Assembly: GCA_049602155.1 (NCBI GenBank)
Contig: JBMYRH010000010.1
Location: 156,267 to 220,266, forward strand
DNA from: JBMYRH01 sp049602155
GTDB lineage: Bacteria; Myxococcota_A; UBA9042; PHBI01; JBMYRH01
Direction: 5' to 3'
DNA length: 64,000 nucleotides
Shown here: piece by piece, positions 25,848 through 34,200 of the stretch
How positions within the stretch are numbered: position 1 is the stretch's first letter
Layout: each line of letters starts with the position of its first letter
The notes under the pieces: generated by a model
The model's input: the letters and a program-made list of their open reading frames with translations, nothing else
Database searches by the model: none
Told to the model about the DNA's origin: nothing
Translations under genes and position numbers: made by a program

Positions 25848-27230
25848 CTACTTCTTCTTGGCCTTAGGGGCCTTTGCTTTTGCCAACTCACGGTCGATGA
25901 TCTTCTTGAAGGCAGCGACCGGCTGAGCACCACGGACCATGTAGCCGTTCACGAAGCTTGTCGGCGTACCGCGCGCTCCGATTTTGGCGGCCAACGCCTG
26001 GTCACGCTTGACCTGCTCCTCAAGGGAAGCGTCCGCCATGTCCTTCTTGAACTTCTTCATGTTCAATTTCAGGCCCTTGGCGTAACCCTCGAGGTCCTCC
26101 TGCTTGAGCTTCTTCATGTTCTCGAAGAGCACGTCATGGTACTCCCAGAACTTGCCCTGCTTGTGCGCGGCCAATGAGGCCTTAGCTGCGGGGCGTGCGT
26201 CCTTGTGGAAAGGCAAGGGCTGCTGCTTGAAGACGATCTTCAGGTCTTTGGGGTAATCCTTCATCAACTGCTTGAGCGTCGGACCGACGCGGGAGCAGTA
26301 AGGTCATTGGAAGTCGCTGAACGTGGCTAGCACGATCGGCGCATTCTTTGGACCCATCGAGGGATCGTCCTTGTGGATGTCGACCTGGACCTGCTTGTTC
26401 GGGTCCTGCTGAGGACGGCGAGGTTTCGGTGGCGGCGGCTTGGGCGGGGTGCCTCCCATGATGACCGAGTCCACGAAGGTCTTCTTCGCGTTCTTCTCGG
26501 CCAGCTTGGCGTGCACGTCCTCAAGCTTGGTGCCAGAGGCGATGAGGGCATCTGCAGCCTTGAGCGCCGCGTCGACCTCGGTCTTGAACGCATCGAAGGG
26601 CTTGGCGCCGCTCACGAGCTTGCCGTTGATGAAGCAAGCGGGGGTTCCGCGTGCGCCATGACCGACCATGGAGGCCTGGTCGTGGAGAATCTTCTTCTCC
26701 ACCTCGGGCAGTGCCTGATCCGTCTTCCACTTGGCGACGTCGAGGCCGAGCTCCGTGGCGATAGCCTCGAGCTTAGCGTCGTCGTATGCCTTGCGCTGGA
26801 ACACCAGATCGTGGAACTCCCAGAACTTGCCCTGCATGTGCGCGGCCATGGAGGCCTTCGCGATAGGCATGGCTCGTTTGTGGAAGCCGAGCGGGTTGTG
26901 CTTGAAGATGACCTTCACGTCATTGGGGTAAGTTTCGACTAGCTTCTTAAGCGTCGGACCGACGCGTGCGCAGTAGCCTCACTGAAAATCCGACGACTCC
27001 ACGATCGTCACCTTCGCGACAGCAGCCCCCATCGACGGTGATCCGTCGAGGGTGAGTGCCATCGAGGCGGCGGCGGGTGCCTTCGGAGCCTCGGCAGCCG
27101 GCTTTTCCGCCTGCTCGCCTTCTTTATACGTCGTCTTCACCACCTCGGTCTCGGCTTGACCACAACCAGCAGCTGCTGACAGGACAAACGCGAATCCGAA
27201 GGGGATGACGAGAGCCTTCAAGGTTCTCAT
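25848..27230 (-). CDS. Tandem DsbA-like lipoprotein with two predicted selenocysteines (TGA)
   Basis: One continuous frame with two in-frame TGA codons (26979-26981 and 26304-26306), giving a 460-aa protein with Sec84 and Sec309. The ATG at 27230 has GGAG upstream. The signal peptide ends AAAGC (Cys23), so it is a lipoprotein. After a Glu/Ala/Pro linker come two DsbA-like thioredoxin-fold domains. The first reads SSDFQ-U-GYCARVGPTL, with cis-Pro loop RGTPACFING; the second reads FSDFQ-U-PYCSRVGPTL, with RGTPTSFVNG. Both TGAs fall at the first Cys of the CxxC motif, with the second Cys intact (87 and 312). Helical motifs KASMAAHMQGKFWEFHD and KASLAAHKQGKFWEYHD align. A Pro/Lys linker (about 265-290) joins the domains. 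Likely a periplasmic thiol-disulfide enzyme. ORF finders will split it into three. Confidence 0.88.
26276..26306 (-). promoter_or_regulatory. Second selenocysteine TGA with SECIS-like hairpin
   Basis: Reading on the minus strand, TGA at 26306-26304 is followed after 13 bases by GCGTCG, loop GTC, CGACGC (26290-26276). The stem has six perfect pairs, the loop begins with G, and 19 bases separate TGA and loop. These fit the published bacterial SECIS consensus of 16-37 bases and a G in the first loop positions. A lower stem CTGCT/AGCAG is also possible. The 15-base hairpin is identical to the one after the first TGA. Confidence 0.75.
26951..26981 (-). promoter_or_regulatory. First selenocysteine TGA with SECIS-like hairpin
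   Basis: Reading on the minus strand, TGA at 26981-26979 is followed after 13 bases by GCGTCG, loop GTC, CGACGC (26965-26951). Stem, loop and spacing are the same as at the second TGA. A four-pair lower stem (GGCT with AGCT) is possible right after the TGA. The hairpin codes for RVGPT in both copies, so its perfect sequence identity could also reflect recent domain duplication. Confidence 0.75.
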
Positions 27231-27286
27231 GAGTCTCCATTAGGGTTGTTGAGGCCTGAGAGATTGGTCTGAAATCGTGAGATTGG

Positions 27287-27309
27287 CAAGGACTCCTCTT
27301 CGGTCCTTG
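27287..27309 (-). terminator. Hairpin between receptor and selenoprotein genes
   Basis: CAAGGAC and GTCCTTG form a perfect 7-bp stem with a 9-base loop, 12 bases after the TonB-dependent receptor stop. There is no T-run behind it, so it may be a weak or factor-dependent terminator or an mRNA-processing site. The remaining gap to the selenoprotein ATG is about 56 bases. Confidence 0.4.
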
Positions 27310-27320
27310 AACCTGTCGCG

Positions 27321-29372
27321 CTAATCGAGGCGTGGCGTCCAGCGAAGTGTGGCCATCACGGTCGGGCCAGGGAGCGGATATCCCTGGAAATCCAGAAGCT
27401 TGGCGTCCATTAGATTTCTTAGGTTCATGCCGACGCGCATTTGGCCGTCGAGAAACTCGAGCCACGCGGCGAGGCTGACTGTGATCCTGGCGGGGTTCTC
27501 GATCAGGTTCGCGTGATCGAGAACGTCCCCTGCGATGTGCTCGACATCGAGGGCGAGCCCGGCCTCTCCGGCGCCCGGGAGGTGGAGGTAGCCCTCGGCG
27601 CGTACGTAGGTCTTCCATGTAGGGCGATAGGGGAGCTTTTTGCCTCGCCGTGCTGCGATCTCGGACCGGTCTTCGGAGTGATTCCAGGTGAGGTTGGTGC
27701 GCAGACGGAGATGCCCCCAAAGGTCACACCACACACCGAATTCGACCCCCGCGATCAGCGCAGCCGCGATGTTCTCTGGCCGAGAGACGCCCTGACTGTT
27801 TCTGACGAATTGGATCAGGTCATCCGTCCAGGACGCGAACCCGCTGAGCTCAATGGCACCAAAGCTCCCAGGGGGGAGCCACAGGGCATCGTGCCGAAGG
27901 CCGCCATCGAGGGTCAGACCACGCTCCGGGTTCAGTGTCGCGTTGCCCCGCGTCATCGCGGTGAAGCCGAAGAGCTCAAAAGGGGTCGGGAAGCGGGCGC
28001 CCTGACTGAGGTTGGCGCGGAGCACGGTCCCCGGGGCAGCCTCGACGGCGACACCGACGCGCCCGCTGCCCTCCATACCCTCGGTCACGGGCTGCTCCGA
28101 GGTCTCGGTCCAGGTGCCCTCGAAGCGTCCGCTGAGGATCAGCCGCGTGTGCAATGGCCCGGCATCGAGGCTCACCTCGGCGGCGGTCGCGAGGCGATGG
28201 CGCAGTGCGTCTGAAGGGTTCTCGGTGACGCCGCGGCCCGCGTAGGCCTCTCGACGGTAGGCGAGGGTGACGCTGGGCTCGAGGCGCCACTGTGCGTCCT
28301 CGTCCAAGGTGACGGGGACACGCAGATGGACACGCGCCCCCTGCGCGTTGCTCTCAGCGGTGGTCGAGCCGCCTCCGAGGGAGAGGCCACCGTCGGTCAC
28401 TCGGAGGTCAGAAGAGGACCAGGAGAGCCATGGCAGAAGATGGAGGCTTGCATCGGGCGTCCAGCCCAGGGCGACTTGCAGCTCTCCACCGATGGTGTGG
28501 CGGAGCGTCTCCATGGCAGCCCAGCCCCCTTCATAGATCGCGATCCCGGGGATCTCTCGTCGGCGCCACGACACCACATCGATCGCTTGTAGGCTCAGGT
28601 CGTCGTTGATCACGAGCCGCCCGCGTGCGAGCGCCGTGAAGTGGTCAAAGGCGTTATTCGTTCGTTCGGTCGTCGTCTGATCGCCTGTGTCCCAGGCGGT
28701 CCCGCCTCCGTGGCTGTAGGGGAAGTCGGCCTCGCTGCCTTGGTAATCCAGCGCGAAGCCAGCGCCGCTGACGCCGTCACCGAAGCCGACGAAGGTGCGG
28801 GCGCTTCGGGTGTCGAAGGACCCACCCCCGGCCTCGACCTCGAGGAGCGTGCCCAAGGGCTCGCGCATGCGGAGATCGACGACACCACCGATCGCGCTGA
28901 CGCCGAACGCCGCGGGTGACGTGCCGCGCGTAATTGTGATCCGCCTCAAGAGCCCCAAGGGCAGCATCGCCAGATCTACGGGGCCCCCTTCCGAGCTGAC
29001 CAGGGGGATGCCATCGAGGAGCACGAGGACCTGCTCGGCCGTCGATCCACGGATGCTCGCTGTCGCGAATGAACCGAGCCCTCCAAGGCGCGTGATGCGC
29101 ATGCCGGGTTGGCGGTCCAAGACCTCTCCGAGGTCCGACATCGCGTCGTCCATCTGATCGCGGGTGACGATGGTCTCGGACGCAGCATCATCCCCCTCTG
29201 GGCGCTCATCGACGACCACGGTGCGGCCCCCTTCCTCTGCCACGGCGGCAGACGGGAGGCTCACAAGGGCCGCCAAGAGGAGCAGCCATCGCGCAGGCGG
29301 CGCGGTTCGTGGCGGGGACGTCGGACTCACGGAGTGGGTTTGCCGTTCGTGAGCGCCGCTGTCAATGCGCAC
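27321..29372 (-). CDS. TonB-dependent outer-membrane receptor
   Basis: About 683 aa with the GTG at 29372, which overlaps the last codons of the upstream radical SAM gene; the N-terminus is uncertain. A signal peptide (RWLLLLAALVSLPSAAVA) precedes a plug domain (about 80-200) with VTRDQMDDAMSDLGEVLDRQPGMRI, ASIRGSTAEQVLVLLDGIPL and GTSPAAFGVSAIGGVVDLR. These are classic BtuB/TBDR plug phrases. The rest is a barrel with alternating polar and hydrophobic strands, ending in VMATLRWTPRLD. Size is at the small end of the family, like BtuB. The substrate cannot be read; cobalamin, a metal chelate or a natural product are all possible. Confidence 0.88.
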   Translation of the reverse strand: MRIDSGAHERQTHSVSPTSPPRTAPPARWLLLLAALVSLPSAAVAEEGGRTVVVDERPEGDDAASETIVTRDQMDDAMSDLGEVLDRQPGMRITRLGGLGSFATASIRGSTAEQVLVLLDGIPLVSSEGGPVDLAMLPLGLLRRITITRGTSPAAFGVSAIGGVVDLRMREPLGTLLEVEAGGGSFDTRSARTFVGFGDGVSGAGFALDYQGSEADFPYSHGGGTAWDTGDQTTTERTNNAFDHFTALARGRLVINDDLSLQAIDVVSWRRREIPGIAIYEGGWAAMETLRHTIGGELQVALGWTPDASLHLLPWLSWSSSDLRVTDGGLSLGGGSTTAESNAQGARVHLRVPVTLDEDAQWRLEPSVTLAYRREAYAGRGVTENPSDALRHRLATAAEVSLDAGPLHTRLILSGRFEGTWTETSEQPVTEGMEGSGRVGVAVEAAPGTVLRANLSQGARFPTPFELFGFTAMTRGNATLNPERGLTLDGGLRHDALWLPPGSFGAIELSGFASWTDDLIQFVRNSQGVSRPENIAAALIAGVEFGVWCDLWGHLRLRTNLTWNHSEDRSEIAARRGKKLPYRPTWKTYVRAEGYLHLPGAGEAGLALDVEHIAGDVLDHANLIENPARITVSLAAWLEFLDGQMRVGMNLRNLMDAKLLDFQGYPLPGPTVMATLRWTPRLD

Positions 29373-30402
29373 GGTCGAGGCGCCAGAGCCCAGCTCGGAC
29401 TGCGGCGTCGGTCGCTTGGTCGATGTCGACAGGCGAGACACGCTCTCCAAGCTCGGGGTGGCGTGGGCTCGGGACGGACCCGGCTGGGTAGTATTGCGCC
29501 ATGACGTTGACGTAGGTGTCGGCGCTCACGGACTCGGCCAAGTAACGGAAGATCGACCGCGCCTGCTCGAGCTGCCCTGGCATCACGAGGTGGCGGACGA
29601 GGAGCCCGCGGGTGGCCAAACCGTCGGGTCCGACGCGGAGCGGGCCGACTTGCCGGTGCATCTCGGCGATGGTGCGGGCTGCGACCTCGGCGTAGTCCGC
29701 GGCCTTGAGTTGAGCTTTGGCGGTGGCTTGGGTCCACATCTTGAAGTCGGGCATGTAGATGTCGACCACGCCATCGAGGAGCGCCAAGCTCTCCATCGCG
29801 TCATACCCGCTGGTATTGTAGACGATGGGCAGCCGGAGGCCTCGCTCAACGGCGATCAGCAGTGCCTCTAGCGCTTGAGGGACGACGTGCTCGGGGGTGA
29901 CCCAATTGATGTTGTGGCACCCCTGCCTTTGCAGATCCAGCATGCGCCCCGCGAGGCGCTCAGGGGACATCTCTTCGCCACCGCCGATCTGGCTGATCTC
30001 CCAGTTCTGGCAGAACACGCAGCGGAGGTTACAGAAGCTGAAGAAGATCGTCCCGGACCCCTTCGTCCCTTTGAGGCAGGCCTCCTCCCCGAAGTGCGGA
30101 TAGGCTGTGGCGACTCGGGCGTACCGACCTGTAAAGCAGACGGTCCCGGGCGGGATGTGAGCTGCCACTGAGCGCTTGCGTTGGCCTGAGCGGGCAGGGT
30201 GCGCCGCCGTGGTGGGGATCGCGTGGAGTCGGTCGACCTGGCAATCTCGTGGACAGGCGCGGCACCGCTCGAGCTCGGAGATGGCGCGCGTGACCCGCTC
30301 GGCGAGCTCCCCCGAGCGCCAAAGCGCGAGGTAACTCGGCTCGGGTCGGTCGGTGTCGGTGAAGCCCTCGAAGGGGCCTGCGCTCGGCGTCGCGGCGGGC
30401 AT
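29362..30402 (-). CDS. PflX-like radical SAM enzyme (COG1313 type)
   Basis: A 346-aa radical SAM protein. An N-terminal Cys pair region (CRACPRDCQVDR) is followed by the S-adenosylmethionine cluster motif FCNLRCVFCQNWEIS. Further family phrases are NINWVTPEHVVPQALEAL, VYNTSGYDAMESL and DIYMPDFKMWT, all strongly like the PflX group related to pyruvate-formate-lyase activators. The substrate of PflX is unknown. No pyruvate formate-lyase or AMMECR1/Memo partner gene is seen nearby. Its 3' end overlaps the start of the TonB receptor gene, so the two are coupled. It follows the PPTase gene by 47 bases, and may be the tail of the PKS operon or separate. Confidence 0.87.
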   Translation of the reverse strand: MPAATPSAGPFEGFTDTDRPEPSYLALWRSGELAERVTRAISELERCRACPRDCQVDRLHAIPTTAAHPARSGQRKRSVAAHIPPGTVCFTGRYARVATAYPHFGEEACLKGTKGSGTIFFSFCNLRCVFCQNWEISQIGGGEEMSPERLAGRMLDLQRQGCHNINWVTPEHVVPQALEALLIAVERGLRLPIVYNTSGYDAMESLALLDGVVDIYMPDFKMWTQATAKAQLKAADYAEVAARTIAEMHRQVGPLRVGPDGLATRGLLVRHLVMPGQLEQARSIFRYLAESVSADTYVNVMAQYYPAGSVPSPRHPELGERVSPVDIDQATDAAVRAGLWRLDRAH

Positions 30403-30449
30403 GCGTCGATCAGTCTAGGGGAGCTGACCTCGTGGCTCCAGTCTGACCC

Positions 30450-31196
30450 TCAGGTCGAGCGCGCGATCTCCGGGAGCCTGATGCCCTCATGAGCACCGAG
30501 GGGGACGGTCCGGAAGCTGCGGACCGTGAACTCCTGGGCGCCGGATCCCCGGATGGCCAAGGCGAGGGGGTGATCCGCGCTCGCCCGGAGCCTGAGGAAC
30601 GACCAGCGCGACGGGTCGTCGTTCAGCTCTGGCGCAGTCTCGAAGTCGATGACGCCCTCGGCCTCAACGTCGAACCAGAACTGCTTGAGGGGGATCGCGA
30701 GCCCCATCCCGCGGGCCTTGATATAGGCCTCTTTGAGGGTCCAATAGCAGAAGAAGCGCTCACGCTGGGCGGCTTCGGGCAGACGATGAAGGGCTGCGAC
30801 CTCGGCGGGCGCGAAGAAGCGATCGGCGATCTTGGTGGTTCGGCTGTCTCTCGGCTCGTACTCGATGTCCACGCCGAGCGCGCGCCCGCGGGTCACCGCG
30901 CAGACGATGAGCCCATGGGTGTGAGAGACGTTGAAGTGGAGCCCGGTCGCTGTGTACTCCTCGGCGATAAAGGGGCAGCCATGCTCATTCTCGGTGAAGC
31001 GCCAGGCCTCTGGAGCGATGGGGGCGTAGCGGCTCAACGTGGTGCGCACCAGCGCCCGAGTCAGCAGGTGGTGGTCTCGGGTCTCGTCGTGGGTGATGCG
31101 CTCGTAACGTGCACGCTCGCCGGCGTCGCAGAGCGCGAGGTAGTCGCCGCGGCGTGAGAGGGAGAGGCACTCAGGATCGGCCAACCACAGGTCCAC
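30450..31196 (-). CDS. 4'-phosphopantetheinyl transferase (Sfp type)
   Basis: About 248 aa. The frame is open up to 31328, overlapping the PKS end, but the GTG at 31196 (VDLWLADPE) gives a typical Sfp-type N-terminus; the start is uncertain. Motifs are HFNVSHTHGL, GVDIEYEPR and CYWTLKEAYIKARGMGL, which carry the Mg and CoA binding residues. The enzyme converts apo carrier proteins to the holo form. Placed directly after the PKS gene, it is the obvious activator for the ACP domain of the PKS and the stand-alone ACP. Confidence 0.92.
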   Translation of the reverse strand: MDLWLADPECLSLSRRGDYLALCDAGERARYERITHDETRDHHLLTRALVRTTLSRYAPIAPEAWRFTENEHGCPFIAEEYTATGLHFNVSHTHGLIVCAVTRGRALGVDIEYEPRDSRTTKIADRFFAPAEVAALHRLPEAAQRERFFCYWTLKEAYIKARGMGLAIPLKQFWFDVEAEGVIDFETAPELNDDPSRWSFLRLRASADHPLALAIRGSGAQEFTVRSFRTVPLGAHEGIRLPEIARST

Positions 31197-31237
31197 CGTT
31201 GGTGGATCTAGGGTGAGCAGGTGGCCGTCCTCGTGGG

Positions 31238-34200
31238 CTATTGGGTCAACTCCGAGCGGACCACAGCGAGCTCCGTCGCGATGGTCTCCGCGGCGTACTC
31301 GAGTTCCTCCTCGGTGTGCAGCGCGCACATGAAGAGGCGCAGCCGCGCGGCGTCCTCTGCCACCGCCGGGAAGACGATTGGCTTGGCGTTGATGCCGCGC
31401 TCCAAGAGCCGCTGGCTAAGCATCATGGCTTGCATACTGTCGCCGGTGATCGCCGGGATGACGGGGGACTCCCCGAGGGCATCCCCGGTGTCCACGCCAC
31501 GCGACTTCAGCGCCTCATAGAAGAATTTGGAGCGGTCCTGCAGCTGTTGAACTCGCCACGGCTCCTCGTGCATCAGCCCGAGGGCGCTCAACGCAGCCTG
31601 TCCCAGCGTAGGCGTCATGCCGGCCGCGAAGACAAACCCGGGGGTCGTGTAACGCATGTACTCGATGAGCTCTTTGCGTCCGGCGATCCAGCCGCCCATG
31701 GACGCCAAAGACTTGGACATCGTGCCCATCCAGATGTCGACCCGTCGTGCGTCGATCCCGAAGTGCTCCCGGATACCGCAGCCCGTCTCGCCGATTGTGC
31801 CGAAGCTGTGGGCTTCGTCGACCATCAGCATGCAGCCAAAGCGCTCCTTGATGTCCACGAACGCGGGGAGATCGGCGATGTCCCCGTCCATCGAGTAGAC
31901 GCCCTCGATGAGGATGAGCACCTTCTCATAGTGGGGGCGCAGTTCGCGGAGTTGGGAGACCAGGTCGTCGGCGTCGTCGTGCTTAAAGCCACGTCGGGCT
32001 GCTCCCGACAGCTTGATGCCCTGCAGGCAGGAGTCGTGGATGAGCTCATCGTGGATGATGAGGTCATTCGGCCCGAAGAGGTGGCCGATCGTCGTGACGT
32101 TGGTCGCGTGGCCGCTCGGGAAGGCGATCGCGTCGTCGACCCCGAGGGCCTTCGCGAGGCCTTGCTCAAGGGCGACGTGGAAGGGGCGCTGTCCGCTGGC
32201 GATACGGGAGGCGCTGACGGAGGTGCCGTAGGTGGCCATCGCCTCTGATACGTCCTCTCGGATCCGCGCGTCGCCGCTGAGGCCCAAGTAGTTGTATGAT
32301 GAGAAGTTGATGACCTCACGGCCGTCGATGAGTGAGGTGTTGCGCGCGGTCCCTTGGTGGACGTCGAAGTACGGGTTCTCAAGCCCCATCATCTCCGCGC
32401 CCTTGAGCCGCATCGCTAGGTCTTTGTAGCCGGGCCACTCGGCGGGATCGACCCACTCGGCTTTGACCTCAAAGTCCTCCATCCCGTCGCCTGCGCCGTC
32501 GACCTCAACCTCGACCAGCTGGGCCGAGACCTCCTCCACACGGGCGATGAGGGCGCCCTCTGAATCACGGATAGCGAGGTTGGCAGAGAAGTGGTCACCG
32601 TCTGCGTCTCCGAAGGTCACCTCGGCGGTGACGGTCCCCGCTTTAGGCATGGGCCGCAGCTGGAGGTAGCGCTCGAAGCCGACGGGGGTGCCTGCCCGCC
32701 CAAAGCGGGTCCACGCTACGTAGGCGCAGAGCTGCATGGCGCTGTCGAAGACCAATGGGTCGACGGTCCAGGCGTCTCGTGGTGTCCCCGGGATCCAGGT
32801 GCTGGGTTGGCCGACGTTCAGCGTCCCCCGCACGAAGTGCTCACCGACGCCGTCGATGGACGCGATGCCTTGAAGCATCGGGCCGTGGAAGGTGACGTCT
32901 TGGTAGAAGGTGCCAAGCGGGAGTGTCGGCTCAGCCCCCGACTCATCCAGAGTCGGGACCACGATCTCTTCGGTCAGTGGCCGGATGGTCGCGCGATAGC
33001 TGAGGGTCCCTTTCTCTCCCTGTCGGAGCTCGACTGTGTCGCCATTGACGCTGCACTGAACCGCCAGCGGTGACGTGACAGAGATGCCCTGGAAGAGCGT
33101 GAGGTCGCGGACCTCAAAGGGGATGGGGACTGCAGCCAACTCGGCCATCAGGTCTGTGGCGCCTGCGAGGGGCAAGACCGGTTTGCCTGCGACGGCGTGG
33201 TCGAGGAGGTAAGGGTGCGTGTCGACGCTCAAGGTCTCTTCGGTCGTCGCGAGGCGGCTCGTGGTCTGGACGCGGCGTCCACGAACGAAGCTACCGCGCC
33301 CTTCGTAGAGGTCGTCGAGCAAGGCGCCGAGCCCCGCGGCGTCGCCCACGAAGTCGATGCCCGCGCTGCGCATCGCGTTTTGAACGGCTGGGGGGATCGT
33401 CGCGACCATCTCAGAGGAGGACCAGGGTCCGAATTCAGGGACCACAGCTCGGAGGCGGTCCGGCATCGCCTTGGCGAGGGACGCGAGTTGTGCATTTCCC
33501 GCGCCGTAGTGGCACTGATGTCGGTTGCCGAAGCGCCCGGCCCAGGAGCCGATACCGAGGGCGACTTCAAGCCCTGAACCGGCTGCGGAGATGACGTTGA
33601 GGAAGCCCTTTGCCTTCACCATACGCGCCATGTGGCCGCGCTCAGCTGGGACGTCGCCCAAGGGACCATCGGCCAAGAGCCCTGCCGCGTGGATGACGGC
33701 CGTCACGGCGTGCCCTTTAAGGGCCTCGGTGATCGTCGCGCGGTCGGTCACATCAGCGCGCACTGCCTGCACTTGACCTCGGCTAGCTCCGATAAAGACC
33801 GTGGCCTCATCAGAGGGGGCGCTGCGTCCCAGCAAGAGGACCTTAGCGCCGCTGGTCGCGATGCGTCGGGCGAGCTTGAGGCCGATGCCCCGAGTGCCGC
33901 CAGTGACCAGCACCGTGTCCGCTGCGTCGGGCTCCCATCGGGGCTGCTCAAGGGCGGTGGGTGCGATGAGGGTCATGCCACGGACGAAGCGGCCCTCTGG
34001 TGAGAGTCGGACGTCAGTCGTCTGGTCTGGGCTCCCGAGCTCCGCCAGGGCCGCTTGGGCCAAGGATGAGGCGCCCATCGTCGGGTCGACGTGGAGGGCT
34101 TTGATCGTCGCGTCCGTCCAGTCTTTGGCGACGGCACGGAGCGCACCGGCCGGGCCCGCCGCCCAGAGGTCGTCTTCGCGGGCGAGGAGCAAGACGTCCG

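Noticed and set aside
25848..27230. Reading the DsbA-like region as three separate small genes or a pseudogene
   Set aside because: The pieces are in one frame and broken only by TGA at the two active-site positions; the second and third pieces would start in mid-domain without a signal peptide or good ribosome site.
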